Origin: JACKBK01 sp963707275
Lineage (GTDB): Bacteria > Chloroflexota > Anaerolineae > JAAEKA01
NCBI GenBank assembly: GCA_963707275.1
Contig: CAVPPH010000015.1
Span: 186,001-250,000 of the forward strand
Direction of reading: 5' to 3'
Length of the DNA: 64,000 nucleotides
Of the stretch, positions 17,556-27,501 are shown piece after piece; the stretch's first letter is position 1; each line of letters starts with the position of its first letter. The position numbers and the translations under genes are program-made. A model generated the notes under the pieces. That model saw only the letters and a list, made by a program, of their open reading frames with translations. It did no database searches and was not told the DNA's origin.

Positions 17556-18139
17556 AATATCTCCACCGCTTCCGCGTTCAGGCGCCGGTCGAGGTCGTGG
17601 CTGCGTTCCACAGCCGCTCGGCCGCGATGGCTATTATCACCCCGCCGCCCATCGTGACGCAGGTTCACCGCGCCCCGGAACTCGTGGCCGCAGGCGAATC
17701 GATGGAGTTCACGCTGTGGATGGGACCGCTGCCCATGCGCTGGGTGGCAGGCTTCGAGAACGTCACAGCGACCGGTTTTGTGGACCGGATGGCGCGCGGC
17801 CCGGTGCGTCGCTGGCAGCATCGCCACAGCTTCGTCGCCATCGACGAGCAGACGACCGAAGTGGTCGACGAAGTCGAGATCGAGCTGCGTCTTCATCCAT
17901 TCTGGGGGCCGGTCGGTCTAGGCATGGCGCTGAACCTGCCGCTGCTCTTCGCCTATCGTGGCTGGCAAACGCGCCGACTGCTCAACGGCCTGCGCAGCCC
18001 TGCCGGTCTCGACTTCGACCGTTGGCAGGCCGAGGCGCGCCGCTCGTCCTCGCTGGTGACGTCGGCCGCGGTGCTTGTGCTGGCGGTTGGCGCGTCTGGC
18101 CGGCTTGCTTCGCTGGCGCCGTCGTTGACCGGTGACTGA
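17552..18139 (+). CDS. SRPBCC-family (polyketide cyclase/dehydrase-like) protein
   Basis: A 195-residue protein starting in an ATGA overlap with the SDR gene. The opening MKYLHRFRVQAPVEVVAAFH and later alternating strands fit the START/SRPBCC helix-grip fold, which binds hydrophobic ligands. A hydrophobic segment near residues 125-140 and a C-terminal hydrophobic stretch (about 170-190) suggest membrane association. SRPBCC and SDR genes recur beside LitR/CarH regulators in light-responsive clusters. The ligand is unknown; a lipid or carotenoid intermediate is a guess from the neighbours. Confidence 0.75.
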   Translation: MKYLHRFRVQAPVEVVAAFHSRSAAMAIITPPPIVTQVHRAPELVAAGESMEFTLWMGPLPMRWVAGFENVTATGFVDRMARGPVRRWQHRHSFVAIDEQTTEVVDEVEIELRLHPFWGPVGLGMALNLPLLFAYRGWQTRRLLNGLRSPAGLDFDRWQAEARRSSSLVTSAAVLVLAVGASGRLASLAPSLTGD

Positions 18140-18149
18140 ACAAAGTGCC

Positions 18150-19704
18150 ATGAACGTCAACAACGTCGTCATCATCGGGGCCGGCATCGGCGGGCTGACC
18201 ACCGCCGCGCTGCTGGCGCGCGCCGGGCTGAATGTCACGCTGCTGGAGGCGCACATCTATCCCGGCGGCTGCGCCGGCACCTTCTATCCACAAGGGGTAT
18301 CGTTTCGACGCCGGCGCGACCCTGGCCGGCGGCTTCTATCCCGGCGGGCCGATGGATTTGGTGGCGCGCAGCGTAGGTATCGATCGCTGGCCGGCGCGTC
18401 CGTCCAACCCGGCGATGACCGTGCATCTCCCTGATGGCGCGGCCGTCACGCGCTGGACGGGGCCGGAGCGCTGGCAGGAACGGCGACGCGCGTTCGGCGC
18501 ACAGGCCAATTCTTTCTGGCGCTGGCAGGAAGCGACCGCCGACGCGTTGTGGGATCTGGCGCTGCGTCAGCCAGTCTGGCCGCCACAGACGCTGCGCGAG
18601 GCTGGCAAGCTGGCCGGCCAAGGCATTAGTTGGCTGCTGGCCGACCTGCACCGCGTCAGCCCGCGGCTGGCCGCCGACGCAGTCCGCCCGGTGGCTGCTC
18701 ACCTGCGCGGCGCGTCGGAGCGTCTGCGGCTTTTCGTCGATGCCCAGCTTCTGATCGCCGCTCAGACGACCAGCCAGCGCGCCAATGCCCTGTACGGCGC
18801 GTCCGCACTCGACTTGCCACGGCGCGGCGTCGTGCACCTGCAGGGTGGTATGGGCGCGATTGCGGAGACCCTGGCGGAAGCCGTGCGCCAGAACGGCGGT
18901 GACGTGCGCTATCGCCAGCAGGTCACACGCATCGTTGTCGAGCGAGGTCGGCCCGTCGCCGTGCAGACCAAACGCGGCGACAGCTTTCCCGCCGATCTGG
19001 TGATCGCCAACTTGCCGCCCTGGAACATCGCGCGACTGCTGGGTGACGACATGCCTGCTCGCCTGCGCCGCTTGCCGGATCAACCACAGGACGGTTGGGG
19101 CGCGTTCATGGTGTACGCGGGCGTCGATTCAACTGCTGTTTCAGACAGCGCCGCGCTGCATCACCAGGTTGTCGTGCGTGAGCCGCTGGGCGAGGGCAAC
19201 AGTGTCTTCGTGTCGCTCAGCCCGGCCTGGGACGGCGGCCACGCGCCGGCTGGTCGCCGGGCTGTCACCATCAGCACGCATACCGACCTGCGTCCCTGGT
19301 GGCGGCTTTTCGAGCAAGACCGTCCGGCCTACGAGGCGCGCAAACAGCAGTATCTCGACGCCATGCTGGCGGCGGCCGAGCGGGCGTTGCCCGATTTGCG
19401 CGCCGCCGCCGATCTTGTGATTCCGGGCACGCCGGTCACATTTCAGCGCTTCACGCGGCGGGATCACGGCTGGGTTGGTGGCTTTCCCCAGACCAGCCTG
19501 CTGCGCGGCTGGGGGCCCCGGCTGGCGCCGGGGCTGTGGATGGTAGGTGACAGCGTGTTTCCCGGCCAGTCCACCGCCGCGGTCGCTTTGGGCGGTTTGC
19601 GGGTTGCTGGCGCTGTCCTGGCCGAAGCTGGCGCTGACCTCCCCCTCGTTTCCAATAGTTCGCAACCCGTGCTACCATCTGCCCAGAGAAGCGCGCTCGT
19701 ATAA
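18150..19704 (+). CDS. FAD-dependent oxidoreductase, phytoene desaturase (CrtI)-like; frame interrupted
   Basis: ATG 18150 opens with the dinucleotide-binding motif VVIIGAGIGGLTTAALLARA. An in-frame GTG at 18132 overlaps the SRPBCC gene and is an alternative start. The frame breaks near 18288, where one surplus C separates GTFY from HKGYRFDAGAT; removing it gives 517 residues. The C-terminus carries the CrtI/CrtO-type FAD closing motif (GLWMVGDSVFPGQSTAAVAL). The family includes carotenoid desaturases, isomerases and retinol saturases. A role in carotenoid or lipid modification under light control is inferred from the CarH-like neighbour. The break is probably a sequencing error because both halves are well conserved. 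Confidence 0.82.
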
Positions 19705-19727
19705 TCCAACCCGATCGAGGAGGCACC

Positions 19728-20684
19728 ATGAAAGTAGGAATCGTTGGTAGTGGCAATGTTGGTGCTGGCGCAGCCAATGCGCTAGTGTTGCGCGGCGTCG
19801 CGCGTGAGATCGTCCTGGTTGACATCAACGCCAAACGAGCGCAGGCCGAGGCAGAGGACATCCTCCACGCGGTGCCGTTTTCTCCACACGCCGTCGCCGT
19901 CCGCGCCGGGGAGTACAGCGACCTGGACGACTGCTCGGTTGTCATCATCACTGCGGGCGTCGCCCAAAAGCCGGGTGAGACGCGCCTGGAGCTGTTGGAG
20001 AGGAACGCTGCAATCTTCAAGTCGATGGTGCCGCAGATTGTGGCCAGTGCGCCCGATACCGTGTTGCTGGTGGCCACCAATCCCGTGGATATCATGACGC
20101 ACCTCACCGCGCACTATGCCGCGCCGATGGGCGTTCCCCGCCACCGGGTCATCGGCTCTGGAACGACGCTGGACACAGCACGTTTCCGCGCGATTCTGGG
20201 ACGCCATCTGGATGTCGACCCGGAGCACGTTCACGCCTATGTTCTGGGCGAGCACGGCGACTCCGAGGTTCTGGCCTGGTCGCTGGCGACGGTGGGCACA
20301 GTGCCGCTGGAGGATTATGTGCGCGCCCGCGGCATTGATCTGAGCAGCGAAACGCGCCAGGCGGTGGACGACGGCGTACGCCGAGCGGCTTACCGCATCA
20401 TCGAGGGCAAAGGATCGACCTACTACGGCATCGGCGCGGCTTTGGCGCGGATCACACAGGCGGTGCTGCGCGACCAGCGTGCGCTCCTGACCGTCAGCGC
20501 GCCGGTGGCTGAGATGGGGGACGTGCACGACATTACTTTTGCCATGCCCAGTTTGATAGGTGGGGATGGGCTGATCGCGATGCTGCCAGCGCCGTTGGAT
20601 AACCAGGAGGAAGCAGAGCTGGTTGCCAGCGCGCGCAAGCTGCGCCAGGCGCTGGATGATCTGGCCGCAGCGGGTGGACTGTAG
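19728..20684 (+). CDS. ldh: L-lactate dehydrogenase
   Basis: A 318-residue NAD-dependent enzyme that interconverts pyruvate and L-lactate. It has nucleotide-binding GSGNVG (7-12), substrate-loop AQKPGETRLEL with Gln 80, as in lactate rather than malate dehydrogenases (which have Arg), Arg 86, catalytic Asp 149 region TTLDTARFR, and catalytic His 176 in GEHGDSE. AGGAGG lies seven bases before ATG 19728. Only 23 bp separate it from the CrtI-like gene, so it may be read from the same promoter. It is full length for the family. Confidence 0.93.
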   Translation: MKVGIVGSGNVGAGAANALVLRGVAREIVLVDINAKRAQAEAEDILHAVPFSPHAVAVRAGEYSDLDDCSVVIITAGVAQKPGETRLELLERNAAIFKSMVPQIVASAPDTVLLVATNPVDIMTHLTAHYAAPMGVPRHRVIGSGTTLDTARFRAILGRHLDVDPEHVHAYVLGEHGDSEVLAWSLATVGTVPLEDYVRARGIDLSSETRQAVDDGVRRAAYRIIEGKGSTYYGIGAALARITQAVLRDQRALLTVSAPVAEMGDVHDITFAMPSLIGGDGLIAMLPAPLDNQEEAELVASARKLRQALDDLAAAGGL

Positions 20685-20802
20685 CCACGCATGCCTGGAG
20701 CCAGATTTCAGCCTCAACGTGCGGGTCATGACGGCAGATGAGCGCTGGGCAAAGGTCTTGCCAGCGGGTGTCCTAGCGAACGCAATAAGGGAATTAGTTA
20801 CT

Positions 20803-21229
20803 ATGTCGAAAGGTCAATGGGTGTTTGATCCCGACTCTGGTGGAACGAAAATACCCGAGCCGGTGAAGGGACGCACCTCAGCGCGCATCCGGCGCTACGC
20901 AGAAGAGCACTTTTCAGGTCGTTACACGCGTCTGGAGATTCGCTACCGGGGGCAGTTCTGTTACGTGGACAGCGTTTTCCGAGGCAGATGTGGCGCCTGA
21001 TTGGCCGCCGCCAGGCTGGGGGGAGACCCACGACGAAATGGTAGAGCGGTTGCGCATTACCCCCACCCACCTGTGTCGGCTGCGCTACTTTGGTGATGAA
21101 GAACGCTGGGGTTTTGCCTTTTTCACTTACAGCAATGAAAAATACGAGTTGAGCATCTTCCCTTCAGGCGATTTCTTCGGGACCCCGGAAGCCGCGTTCC
21201 AAGCCTCTGCCAACATGTATCTGCGGTAA
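20803..21229 (+). CDS. Conserved hypothetical protein (frame interrupted)
   Basis: ATG 20803 opens MSKGQWVFDPDSGGTKIPEP, followed by a helix and the segment RLEIRYRGQFCYVD. The frame is lost near 20977, where GTTTTCC contains one surplus base. The other frame continues with the acidic/proline segment EADVAPDWPPPGWGET, then THLCRLRYFG and FPSGDFFGTPEAAF to 21229. Joined, it is 141 residues. The overall pattern is one I associate with a conserved but uncharacterised family in Chloroflexota and cyanobacteria. No catalytic motif or membrane segment is seen. It stands between ldh and the phosphodiesterase gene on the same strand. Confidence 0.65.
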
Positions 21230-21239
21230 TATATTGGCA

Positions 21240-21983
21240 ATGACGCTTGGGTTGCGCGGCACTACAAAACCCTACCTGATGGCTCACCGGGGCAATCGTG
21301 TCGCCTGCCCGGAGAACACGCTGGCGGCCTTTCGCCGCGCCCTGGACGACGGCGCGGACATCATCGAGACCGATCTGCACGTCACCGCCGACGGGGAATT
21401 TGCCTGCATTCACGACGCCACGGTGAATCGCACCACCGACGGTCACGGCCCGGTAGCAGGGATGACGCTGGCGCAGCTCAAAACACTCAGCGCGTCCTAT
21501 GGTCGCCGGGGGTTCGAGGAGGAGCGGATACCAACGCTGGCAGAACTGGCCGCGCTGCTGCCGTCGGATGTGGCGCTGGCGATTGAATTGAAGTCAGACC
21601 GCTTTCTCTGGTCGGACGTTGTCTATCGGCTGGTGAAGGAACTGACGGCTCTTGGTGTCCGCCCGCGGACCGTCGTGCTCTCCTTTTCGCAGGCGCGCCT
21701 CCAGGCGGTTGCTGCCGTCGCGCCTGACATCCCCATCGGCTGGATCACCTTGTCCCATCCCTGGCCGATCCGCAACATGAATTTGTTAGGGCCCTTCTGG
21801 CCGCTGCTGCTGGTCAATCCCCTGTATGTCTGGCTGGCCCACCGGCGTGGCCAGTTCGTTGCCCCGCTGGATCCTATGCCCGACCGCCGCGTTCTGCTCT
21901 ACGTGCGGTTGGGGTGTGATGCTGTGCTCACCGACGACCCTGCTGCCACTGCGGAGGCTTTGCGCCGCGCCCGCAAGCGTTAG
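21240..21983 (+). CDS. Glycerophosphodiester phosphodiesterase
   Basis: About 247 residues. AHRGNR near the N-terminus, PENTLAAFRRAL, the metal-binding IIETDLHVTADGEFACIHD and IPTLAELAALL are hallmark motifs of the GDPD family (PI-PLC TIM barrel), which hydrolyses glycerophosphodiesters to glycerol-3-phosphate and an alcohol. There is no signal peptide, so it is probably cytosolic (UgpQ-like). ATG 21240 is used; TTG 21234 is an alternative, and no clear ribosome binding site precedes either. It follows the conserved hypothetical gene by about 10 bp. Confidence 0.9.
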   Translation: MTLGLRGTTKPYLMAHRGNRVACPENTLAAFRRALDDGADIIETDLHVTADGEFACIHDATVNRTTDGHGPVAGMTLAQLKTLSASYGRRGFEEERIPTLAELAALLPSDVALAIELKSDRFLWSDVVYRLVKELTALGVRPRTVVLSFSQARLQAVAAVAPDIPIGWITLSHPWPIRNMNLLGPFWPLLLVNPLYVWLAHRRGQFVAPLDPMPDRRVLLYVRLGCDAVLTDDPAATAEALRRARKR

Positions 21984-22008
21984 CTCCCGGAAACATTAAG
22001 GACAAGCC

Positions 22009-23578
22009 ATGACGCAAGCCAATCAAGCAAAAATCACTGTCCGTCCCTGGCGGGCGGAGGACATCCCGGCGGTGATCGCGTGTCAGCAGGCGGCCTACGC
22101 CGACTACCCGCCGGGTGAGCATTACGGTCAGCGCGCCTACGAGTTGCAGTTTTCGGCCTTTCCGGAGGGCCAGTTCCTGGCTGAGATGGACGGCGAGGTG
22201 GTGGGCTATACGACCTGCATCATCGTACAGTTGAACGATGACAACCATATCTATACCTACTCCGAGATCACCGGGGACGGCACCTTCAGCACCCATGATC
22301 CCAGCGGCGACACGCTGTACGGCGCAGACATCGCCGTGCATCCGGCCTACCGCGGCCGTGGCGTTTCCAAACGGCTCTACAAGGCTCGCCGGCGGCTGAT
22401 GCGCCGCTACAATCTGCGCCGGATGGTGGCCTATGGACGGCTGCCTGGCTACAACGCCGTCGCCGGTAAGATGACCGCGCAGGAATACGTGGACGCGGTG
22501 GTGCGCGGCGAGCTGTCAGACTCGGCGCTGAACGCGCATCTGGCGGCCGGGTATACTGTGCTCGGCGCGCTGCTGGACTTGATGTGGGACGACTCCAGCT
22601 TCAACTATTCGACCTTTCTGGAGATGCCCAACGAGTTCTTCAAACCGGAGAAACGCCGGATTGCTGCCTCTCCTGTCACCCGCCCGGTGCGCAGGGTGCG
22701 GGTCTGTGCTGCCCAGTACCTGATGCGGCCCATTAAGACCTGGAAGGAATTCAAGCGGTCGGTTGAGTTTTTCGTCACCACGGCCGACGCCTACCACTGC
22801 CACTTCTTGTTGCTGCCGGAACTGTTCACGGCGCAGCTTCTCAGCACCATGCCGCAGGAATGGGATGCCCGCCGTGCCGCGCTGGAGTTGGCCGCGATGG
22901 CTGACCGGCTGATCGATATGTTTCGCGGCCTGGCACAGGATCACAGCCTCTACATCATCGGTGGCTCGACGCCGGTCATGCGCGACGGCGTGCTCTACAA
23001 CACCGCCCATCTGTTCACGCCGTCGGGCCGCGTCTACACGCAGGACAAGCTGCACATCACGCCCTGGGAACGGGAGCTGTGGGGCGTGCGGCCGGGCAAC
23101 GAGGCCAAGAGTCTTCGAGACGCCGCTGGGACGCATCGCGATTCAGATCTGCTACGATATCGAGTTCCCGGAGATGGCGCGCTTACTGACGCTGGCAGGC
23201 GCGGAGTTGATCTTCGTCCCCTTCAGCACAGATGAGAAGAAGGCCTACTACCGCGTGCGCTACACCGCTCAGGCCCGTGCCGTCGAGAACTACGTCTACG
23301 TGGTGATCGCCGGCAACGTCGGCAACCTGCCCAGTCGCCACTATCTGTTGAACTATGGCCAGGCGGCCGTGCTGACGCCCAGTGACTTCGCTTTTCCACT
23401 CCAGGCCACGGCGGGCGAAGCCGATCCCAACATCGAAACGGTGGTGATCGCGGAATTGGACCTTACCAGCCTGGCGATGCAGCGCGAGATGGGCAGCGTT
23501 CGCCCGCTGTACGATCGCCGGCCCGACCTCTACGAACTGCGCCCTGTGACGCCAATCCGCGTCGTCCGCACTGAATGA
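22009..23578 (+). CDS. Bifunctional GNAT acetyltransferase / carbon-nitrogen hydrolase (frame interrupted)
   Basis: The N-terminal half (about residues 5-190) is a GNAT domain with acetyl-CoA loop AYRGRGVSKRLYKARR. The C-terminal half (about 225-520) is a nitrilase-superfamily domain with the triad Glu (LLLPELF), Lys (DKLHITPWE) and Cys (QICYDIEFPE). The frame breaks near 23110, where one surplus A separates GNEA from RVFETPLGR. Joined, it is 522 residues, the usual length for this known fusion. The substrate is unknown; an amide or acylated amine handled by both domains is a common guess. It is cytosolic, with no signal. It follows the phosphodiesterase gene by 25 bp. Confidence 0.85.
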
Positions 23579-23687
23579 CGTTCAGATACCAGCAGGGGAC
23601 AATATGCCAGTTGGCAGCCGGTCATTTCTCAGGTAGAATACCAGGGTATCTCACGGACGATCTATCATATCGGCAAAGGTAACTCTC

Positions 23688-24720
23688 ATGAAAGACCAGA
23701 CACCGCGACGCGAAGAATGGCAGCGGCTCTACGAGACCGCGATCAAGGTCAAGCAACTGGAACCATGGACTTGGATGAGCGAAACAGACATGTTCGCCGT
23801 CCAAGATCTGGAGTTGGGCCAGCTAGGCTTCGTCAGCGCGATGGGCGGGGCCGGCGAGCACTTTGGCGTGTCGGTATATCTCGGTAGCGATGGGCTGGAC
23901 GGTTTCATGATGCTACAGGAGGCGAGAGGGGTAGTATCGCCCGAGGTCTTATTCATGGTACCTCAGCTTCAGGTTTCGTTTGAGGATCGGGAATTGCTGA
24001 CATCCGCGGACAGGGCAGTTATCAAGTCGTTAGGGCTGAAGTTCAGGGGGCGCAATGCGTGGCCCTGGTTTCGTTCCATGCGCGCCGGTTTCGTCCCGTG
24101 GTATCTTGAAGCGGCAGAAGCTCGCTTTCTGGCGCACGCGTTGGAGCAGCTATTGGACCTGGCGCCTCGTTTCGCAACGGATGAACTCGTTGGTTCTCGT
24201 CCGTAGCGACGGTGCCATGCTGGTGAGAAAGCCAGTTTCGACCACTCGCGGCGTCGTATGGGAAGACAACTTCCAGCAGATTGCGGCTGACAACAAGGGA
24301 ACCGGAGTATTTTCGGTTGATGCCGGGTTGCTGGAACATGTCGGGAAAATGCCTCCGCAGAAGCTCACCATCGAAATGGGCGTCTTCATGCTGCCGAAAC
24401 CGGTCCAGGAAGAAAGGGGCAGTCGTCCCTTTTTTGTGTTCAACCTCCTCCTTGTGGAGGGCAAGAGTGGTTACATCCTCGGCACCGACATGATGCATGT
24501 CGAAACGACTTTGGAGGAGATGTGGACCCAGCTTCCCGAAACCGTTTTGCAGCAGTTGGCTCGCATCAACGTCAAGCCGTCGGTGATCAAGACTCGGCCT
24601 GGCCCGCTGCGTGATTTCCTGGCTCCGATCGCCAAGGAAATGGGCGTCAGTCTACAGACCTCGCGGCGATTGCGCTATCTGGACGAGGCCAGGGAGTTGA
24701 TGTTTCGTTTCCTGAGGTAA
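23688..24720 (+). CDS. Hypothetical protein, DUF7309/DUF6930-like (frame interrupted)
   Basis: Starts at ATG 23688 with WQRLYETAIKVKQLEPWTWM, then an acidic ETDMFAVQDLELGQLGFVSAMG block and a GEHFGVSVYLG strand. One surplus G near 24194 (CTCGTTGGTTCTC) breaks the frame between ATDELV and VLVRSDGAML. The second part ends with a helix-rich segment at 24720. Joined, it is about 343 residues. The N-terminal pattern recalls the DUF7309 domain and the second half the DUF6930 domain, both uncharacterised. There is no signal peptide. It is presumably cytosolic; I cannot assign a function. Confidence 0.6.
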
Positions 24721-24733
24721 CGTCGTAGTTTTT

Positions 24734-24788
24734 GTTCGTAGTAGGCGCTTCTGCGCCGTTCGGGGGGCGCTGAAGCCCCTACCCGAAC
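24734..24788. repeat. Dispersed palindrome, GTAGTAGGCGC family, copy 2
   Basis: Starts GTTCGTAGTAGGCGCTTC and ends with the partly degenerate complement GAAGCCCCTACCCGAAC. It lies just after the 24720 stop and just before the hydrolase gene. It is less symmetrical than the copies at 4662 and 52745. Confidence 0.75.
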
Positions 24789-24808
24789 CAGCATGATTGG
24801 AGAACACA

Positions 24809-26314
24809 ATGAACCGCGCCATGCCAGCGCTGCTGGTGACACTCTTGATCATCTCCTCGTTTCTGGCGGCGTGCAGCCGTCCCCCCGCTTCCGCACCTCA
24901 GGAGGCACCTCCCGTGGCAACAGCCGCAACCAACGTCGACTCTGCGCCGCCCGCGCCTGATATCACTGGCCGCTGGGAAGGAGCGATCACCGTGCTGGGC
25001 GCGGATCTGAACGTCGTGGTGAATTTCAGCGAAGAGGCCGGCCAGCTCGTCGGGACCATTGACGTCCCGCAACAGGGCGCGACCGGCATTGATCTGCACG
25101 ACATCAGCTACCAATATCCCAGCGTCTACTTCGAGATGCTGAGCGGTGCGAGCAAAGCAACTCACGATGGCCAGTTGGCCGCCGACGGAACCATCAGCGG
25201 CGAGTTCAAGCAGAGCGGCATCACCGGTAGCTTCGCTCTCCAGCGTGCCGAGGCTCCGCCGCCCACCGTCGCGGTCGTGGAGGATGTGCTTTACAACCAG
25301 GAAAGTGTCACCTTCGACAACGGCGACATCTCTCTGGCCGGCACGTTGACGCTGCCTGAGGGCGACGGCCCCTTCCCTGCGCTGGTCTTGATCAGTGGCA
25401 GCGGCCAGCAGAACCGCGACGAGGAACTATCCATCGTGCCAGGCTACAAGCCCTTCCGCGAGATCGCCGACACCCTGACCCGTCAGGGAATCGCCGTGCT
25501 ACGTTACGATGACCGCGGCGTTGGCGAGTTGGGCGGCGATCCCAGCCTGGCCACCAGCGCCGACTTCGCCGACGACGCGGAGGCGGCGTTCGCTTACCTG
25601 CAAGGGCGTCCCGAGATCGACGGCAAACAGATCGGCATGCTGGGCCACAGTGAGGGCGGCATTATCGAGGCCATCATCGGCGCGCGCAACCCGGACGTGG
25701 CGTTCCTGATCTCCATGGCCGGCACCGCGGTCAGCGGCTACGACACTGTTATCAAGCAGGTCGAGCGACTGACGCTGGCATCAGGCCTTGGCGCGGAAGC
25801 TGCCACGGCCGCCGCGGACCAGCAGCGTTCCCTGATGGATCTTGTCGTGGCGCAGGATTGGGACGGCCTTAAAGCTGCAATGGACGAAATGGCCCGCGCC
25901 CAGATTGCCGCCATGCCCGATGACCAGAAGGCCGCTCTGGGAGATGTAGACACCTATGTGCAGCAGACGGTCGCGGCCCAACTGGCTGGAATGCAAAGCC
26001 CCTGGTATCAGTTCTTCCTCACCCATGATCCGGGCGAGGATTGGGCCAAAATCACTGTGCCCGTTCTGGGGCTCTACGGCGGCAATGACGCGCAGGTAGA
26101 CGCAGAACAGAATACCACCGCGCTGCAGGCCGCCCTTGAGAAGGCCGGCAATCAGGACTTCACCATCACCGTGATCCCGACCGCCAATCACCTCTTCCAG
26201 GACGCGACGACTGGCAGCGTGCAGGAGTACGCACAGCTCGAACCGCAACTCATGCCCGAGTTCCTCAACGCTGTAAGTGATTGGTTGCTGGAGCGCGTCC
26301 AGTCACCTCAGTAG
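24809..26314 (+). CDS. Lipoprotein alpha/beta hydrolase
   Basis: A 501-residue protein from ATG 24809. A lipoprotein signal with lipobox FLAAC is followed by a beta-rich N-terminal domain (about 40-150) of the kind often preceding S9-like or dienelactone-hydrolase-like domains. The hydrolase domain has an oxyanion-region ISGSGQQNRDE, nucleophile elbow GHSEGG, an acid in GGNDAQVD and His in ANHLFQD. It is predicted to be an extracytoplasmic, membrane-tethered esterase or peptidase; the substrate is unknown. The next gene follows after 21 bp, suggesting a small operon. Confidence 0.85.
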   Translation: MNRAMPALLVTLLIISSFLAACSRPPASAPQEAPPVATAATNVDSAPPAPDITGRWEGAITVLGADLNVVVNFSEEAGQLVGTIDVPQQGATGIDLHDISYQYPSVYFEMLSGASKATHDGQLAADGTISGEFKQSGITGSFALQRAEAPPPTVAVVEDVLYNQESVTFDNGDISLAGTLTLPEGDGPFPALVLISGSGQQNRDEELSIVPGYKPFREIADTLTRQGIAVLRYDDRGVGELGGDPSLATSADFADDAEAAFAYLQGRPEIDGKQIGMLGHSEGGIIEAIIGARNPDVAFLISMAGTAVSGYDTVIKQVERLTLASGLGAEAATAAADQQRSLMDLVVAQDWDGLKAAMDEMARAQIAAMPDDQKAALGDVDTYVQQTVAAQLAGMQSPWYQFFLTHDPGEDWAKITVPVLGLYGGNDAQVDAEQNTTALQAALEKAGNQDFTITVIPTANHLFQDATTGSVQEYAQLEPQLMPEFLNAVSDWLLERVQSPQ

Positions 26315-26335
26315 CAGGCATCCGCGGAGCAAATT

Positions 26336-27454
26336 ATGACTCGTCGACGAGGCTGCATCGGCGCGTTGATTGTGTTGCTGGCGCTGTGTGTGTTGGCTGG
26401 CCTGATATCAGCCGTCAGCAATCGCGCCTTGTCCATCGAGCCGCCGGCCGTCGAACGGCTGGCGGACGTGGACAAGGCGCGGCTGGCCGAGGCGCTGCAC
26501 CTCAAACAGGCGCTGGGCAACGCCCTCTGGCCCGGCCTGGGCGACGCCGACATCCCGGTGCTGCTGTGGAACAGCGAGACCAGTTTTCTGTTTGGCCTCA
26601 AAGTAGCGCCGGCCGGCTGGCAGCCAGTGCCGGGCGACACCTTTCTTGGCAAGCCCTACTTCCGCCAGCCAACCGACAATCCCCAAAACTTCGCCGTGCC
26701 GGTTGGCGGCCGGCTGGCTGCCAGCATTGCCACCAAGAGTGAGACCGACGCGTTTCTGGTCGAGCAGTTTCAATCCATGCTGCCGCCGTTGCTCAACCAG
26801 GTCTTCCCCTACCGAGCGCTGATCCAGCCCAGCGAGGTGCAGATCAGCGCCGTGCTGCACGAGGGGTTCCACGTCTTTCAGAGCCAGGCCGCGCCTGACA
26901 AGCTGGCCGCGGCCGAGGCGATCAACGCGCGTGAAAGCGACTACTGGCAGGCTGATGCGGCGACGCCAGACGCCTGGAAACAAGAGGTCGCGCTGCTGGA
27001 CAAGGCATTGGAAGCGGCTACGATGGAAGAAACCCGCAGTCTGGCGCGGCAGTTCGTCGACCGACGCCAGGCGCGCCGCGCTGATCAGAATCTCGCCGAT
27101 GACTTGGTCCGGTTCGAGCGTCTGATCGAATGGGAAGAAGGGTTGGCAAAATATGTCGAGTTGGCAAGCTGGCGGCTGGCCGGCGAGACTCCCGGTTATG
27201 CGCCGCTGGCAGAGCTTGCTGTCGATTCCGACTTCCACGGCTACGAGACGTTCGCCAGCCGCTGGTCGCAGGAGATGAGCACCATGAAGCGGCAGGCCAG
27301 CCGCGAGGGTGTCACCCGCTTCTACTACACCGGCGCGGCCCAGGCATTTCTGCTGGACCGGCTGGCGCCCGGCTGGCAGGCGCAGGCGATGGCGCCCGAC
27401 GTGTTTCTGGAGGATCTGCTGCTCGCGGCGGCAGGACCGCAGTCGACGCAATAA
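26336..27454 (+). CDS. Membrane-anchored predicted metallopeptidase-like protein (HEGFH motif)
   Basis: A 372-residue protein with one N-terminal signal anchor (about residues 8-26). Near residue 180 it has LHEGFHVFQ, which fits the zinc-binding HEXXH helix (HEGFH). About 85 residues later WEEGLAKYVEL could supply the third zinc ligand Glu, as in gluzincins. The remainder is helical. I do not recognise a named family. The motif spacing supports an extracytoplasmic zinc peptidase, but this is inference. It is co-oriented with the hydrolase before and the ABC exporter after. Confidence 0.55.
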   Translation: MTRRRGCIGALIVLLALCVLAGLISAVSNRALSIEPPAVERLADVDKARLAEALHLKQALGNALWPGLGDADIPVLLWNSETSFLFGLKVAPAGWQPVPGDTFLGKPYFRQPTDNPQNFAVPVGGRLAASIATKSETDAFLVEQFQSMLPPLLNQVFPYRALIQPSEVQISAVLHEGFHVFQSQAAPDKLAAAEAINARESDYWQADAATPDAWKQEVALLDKALEAATMEETRSLARQFVDRRQARRADQNLADDLVRFERLIEWEEGLAKYVELASWRLAGETPGYAPLAELAVDSDFHGYETFASRWSQEMSTMKRQASREGVTRFYYTGAAQAFLLDRLAPGWQAQAMAPDVFLEDLLLAAAGPQSTQ

Positions 27455-27501
27455 CGGTCAACAGGCCGCAATCAGTTCAAATCGTGAAGGCAAACTACTC
27501 A

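Noticed and set aside
27130..27501. An upstream extension of the ABC ATPase frame
   Set aside because: It lies inside the HEXXH-protein gene in a different frame and lacks ATPase sequence; the ATPase begins at 27502.
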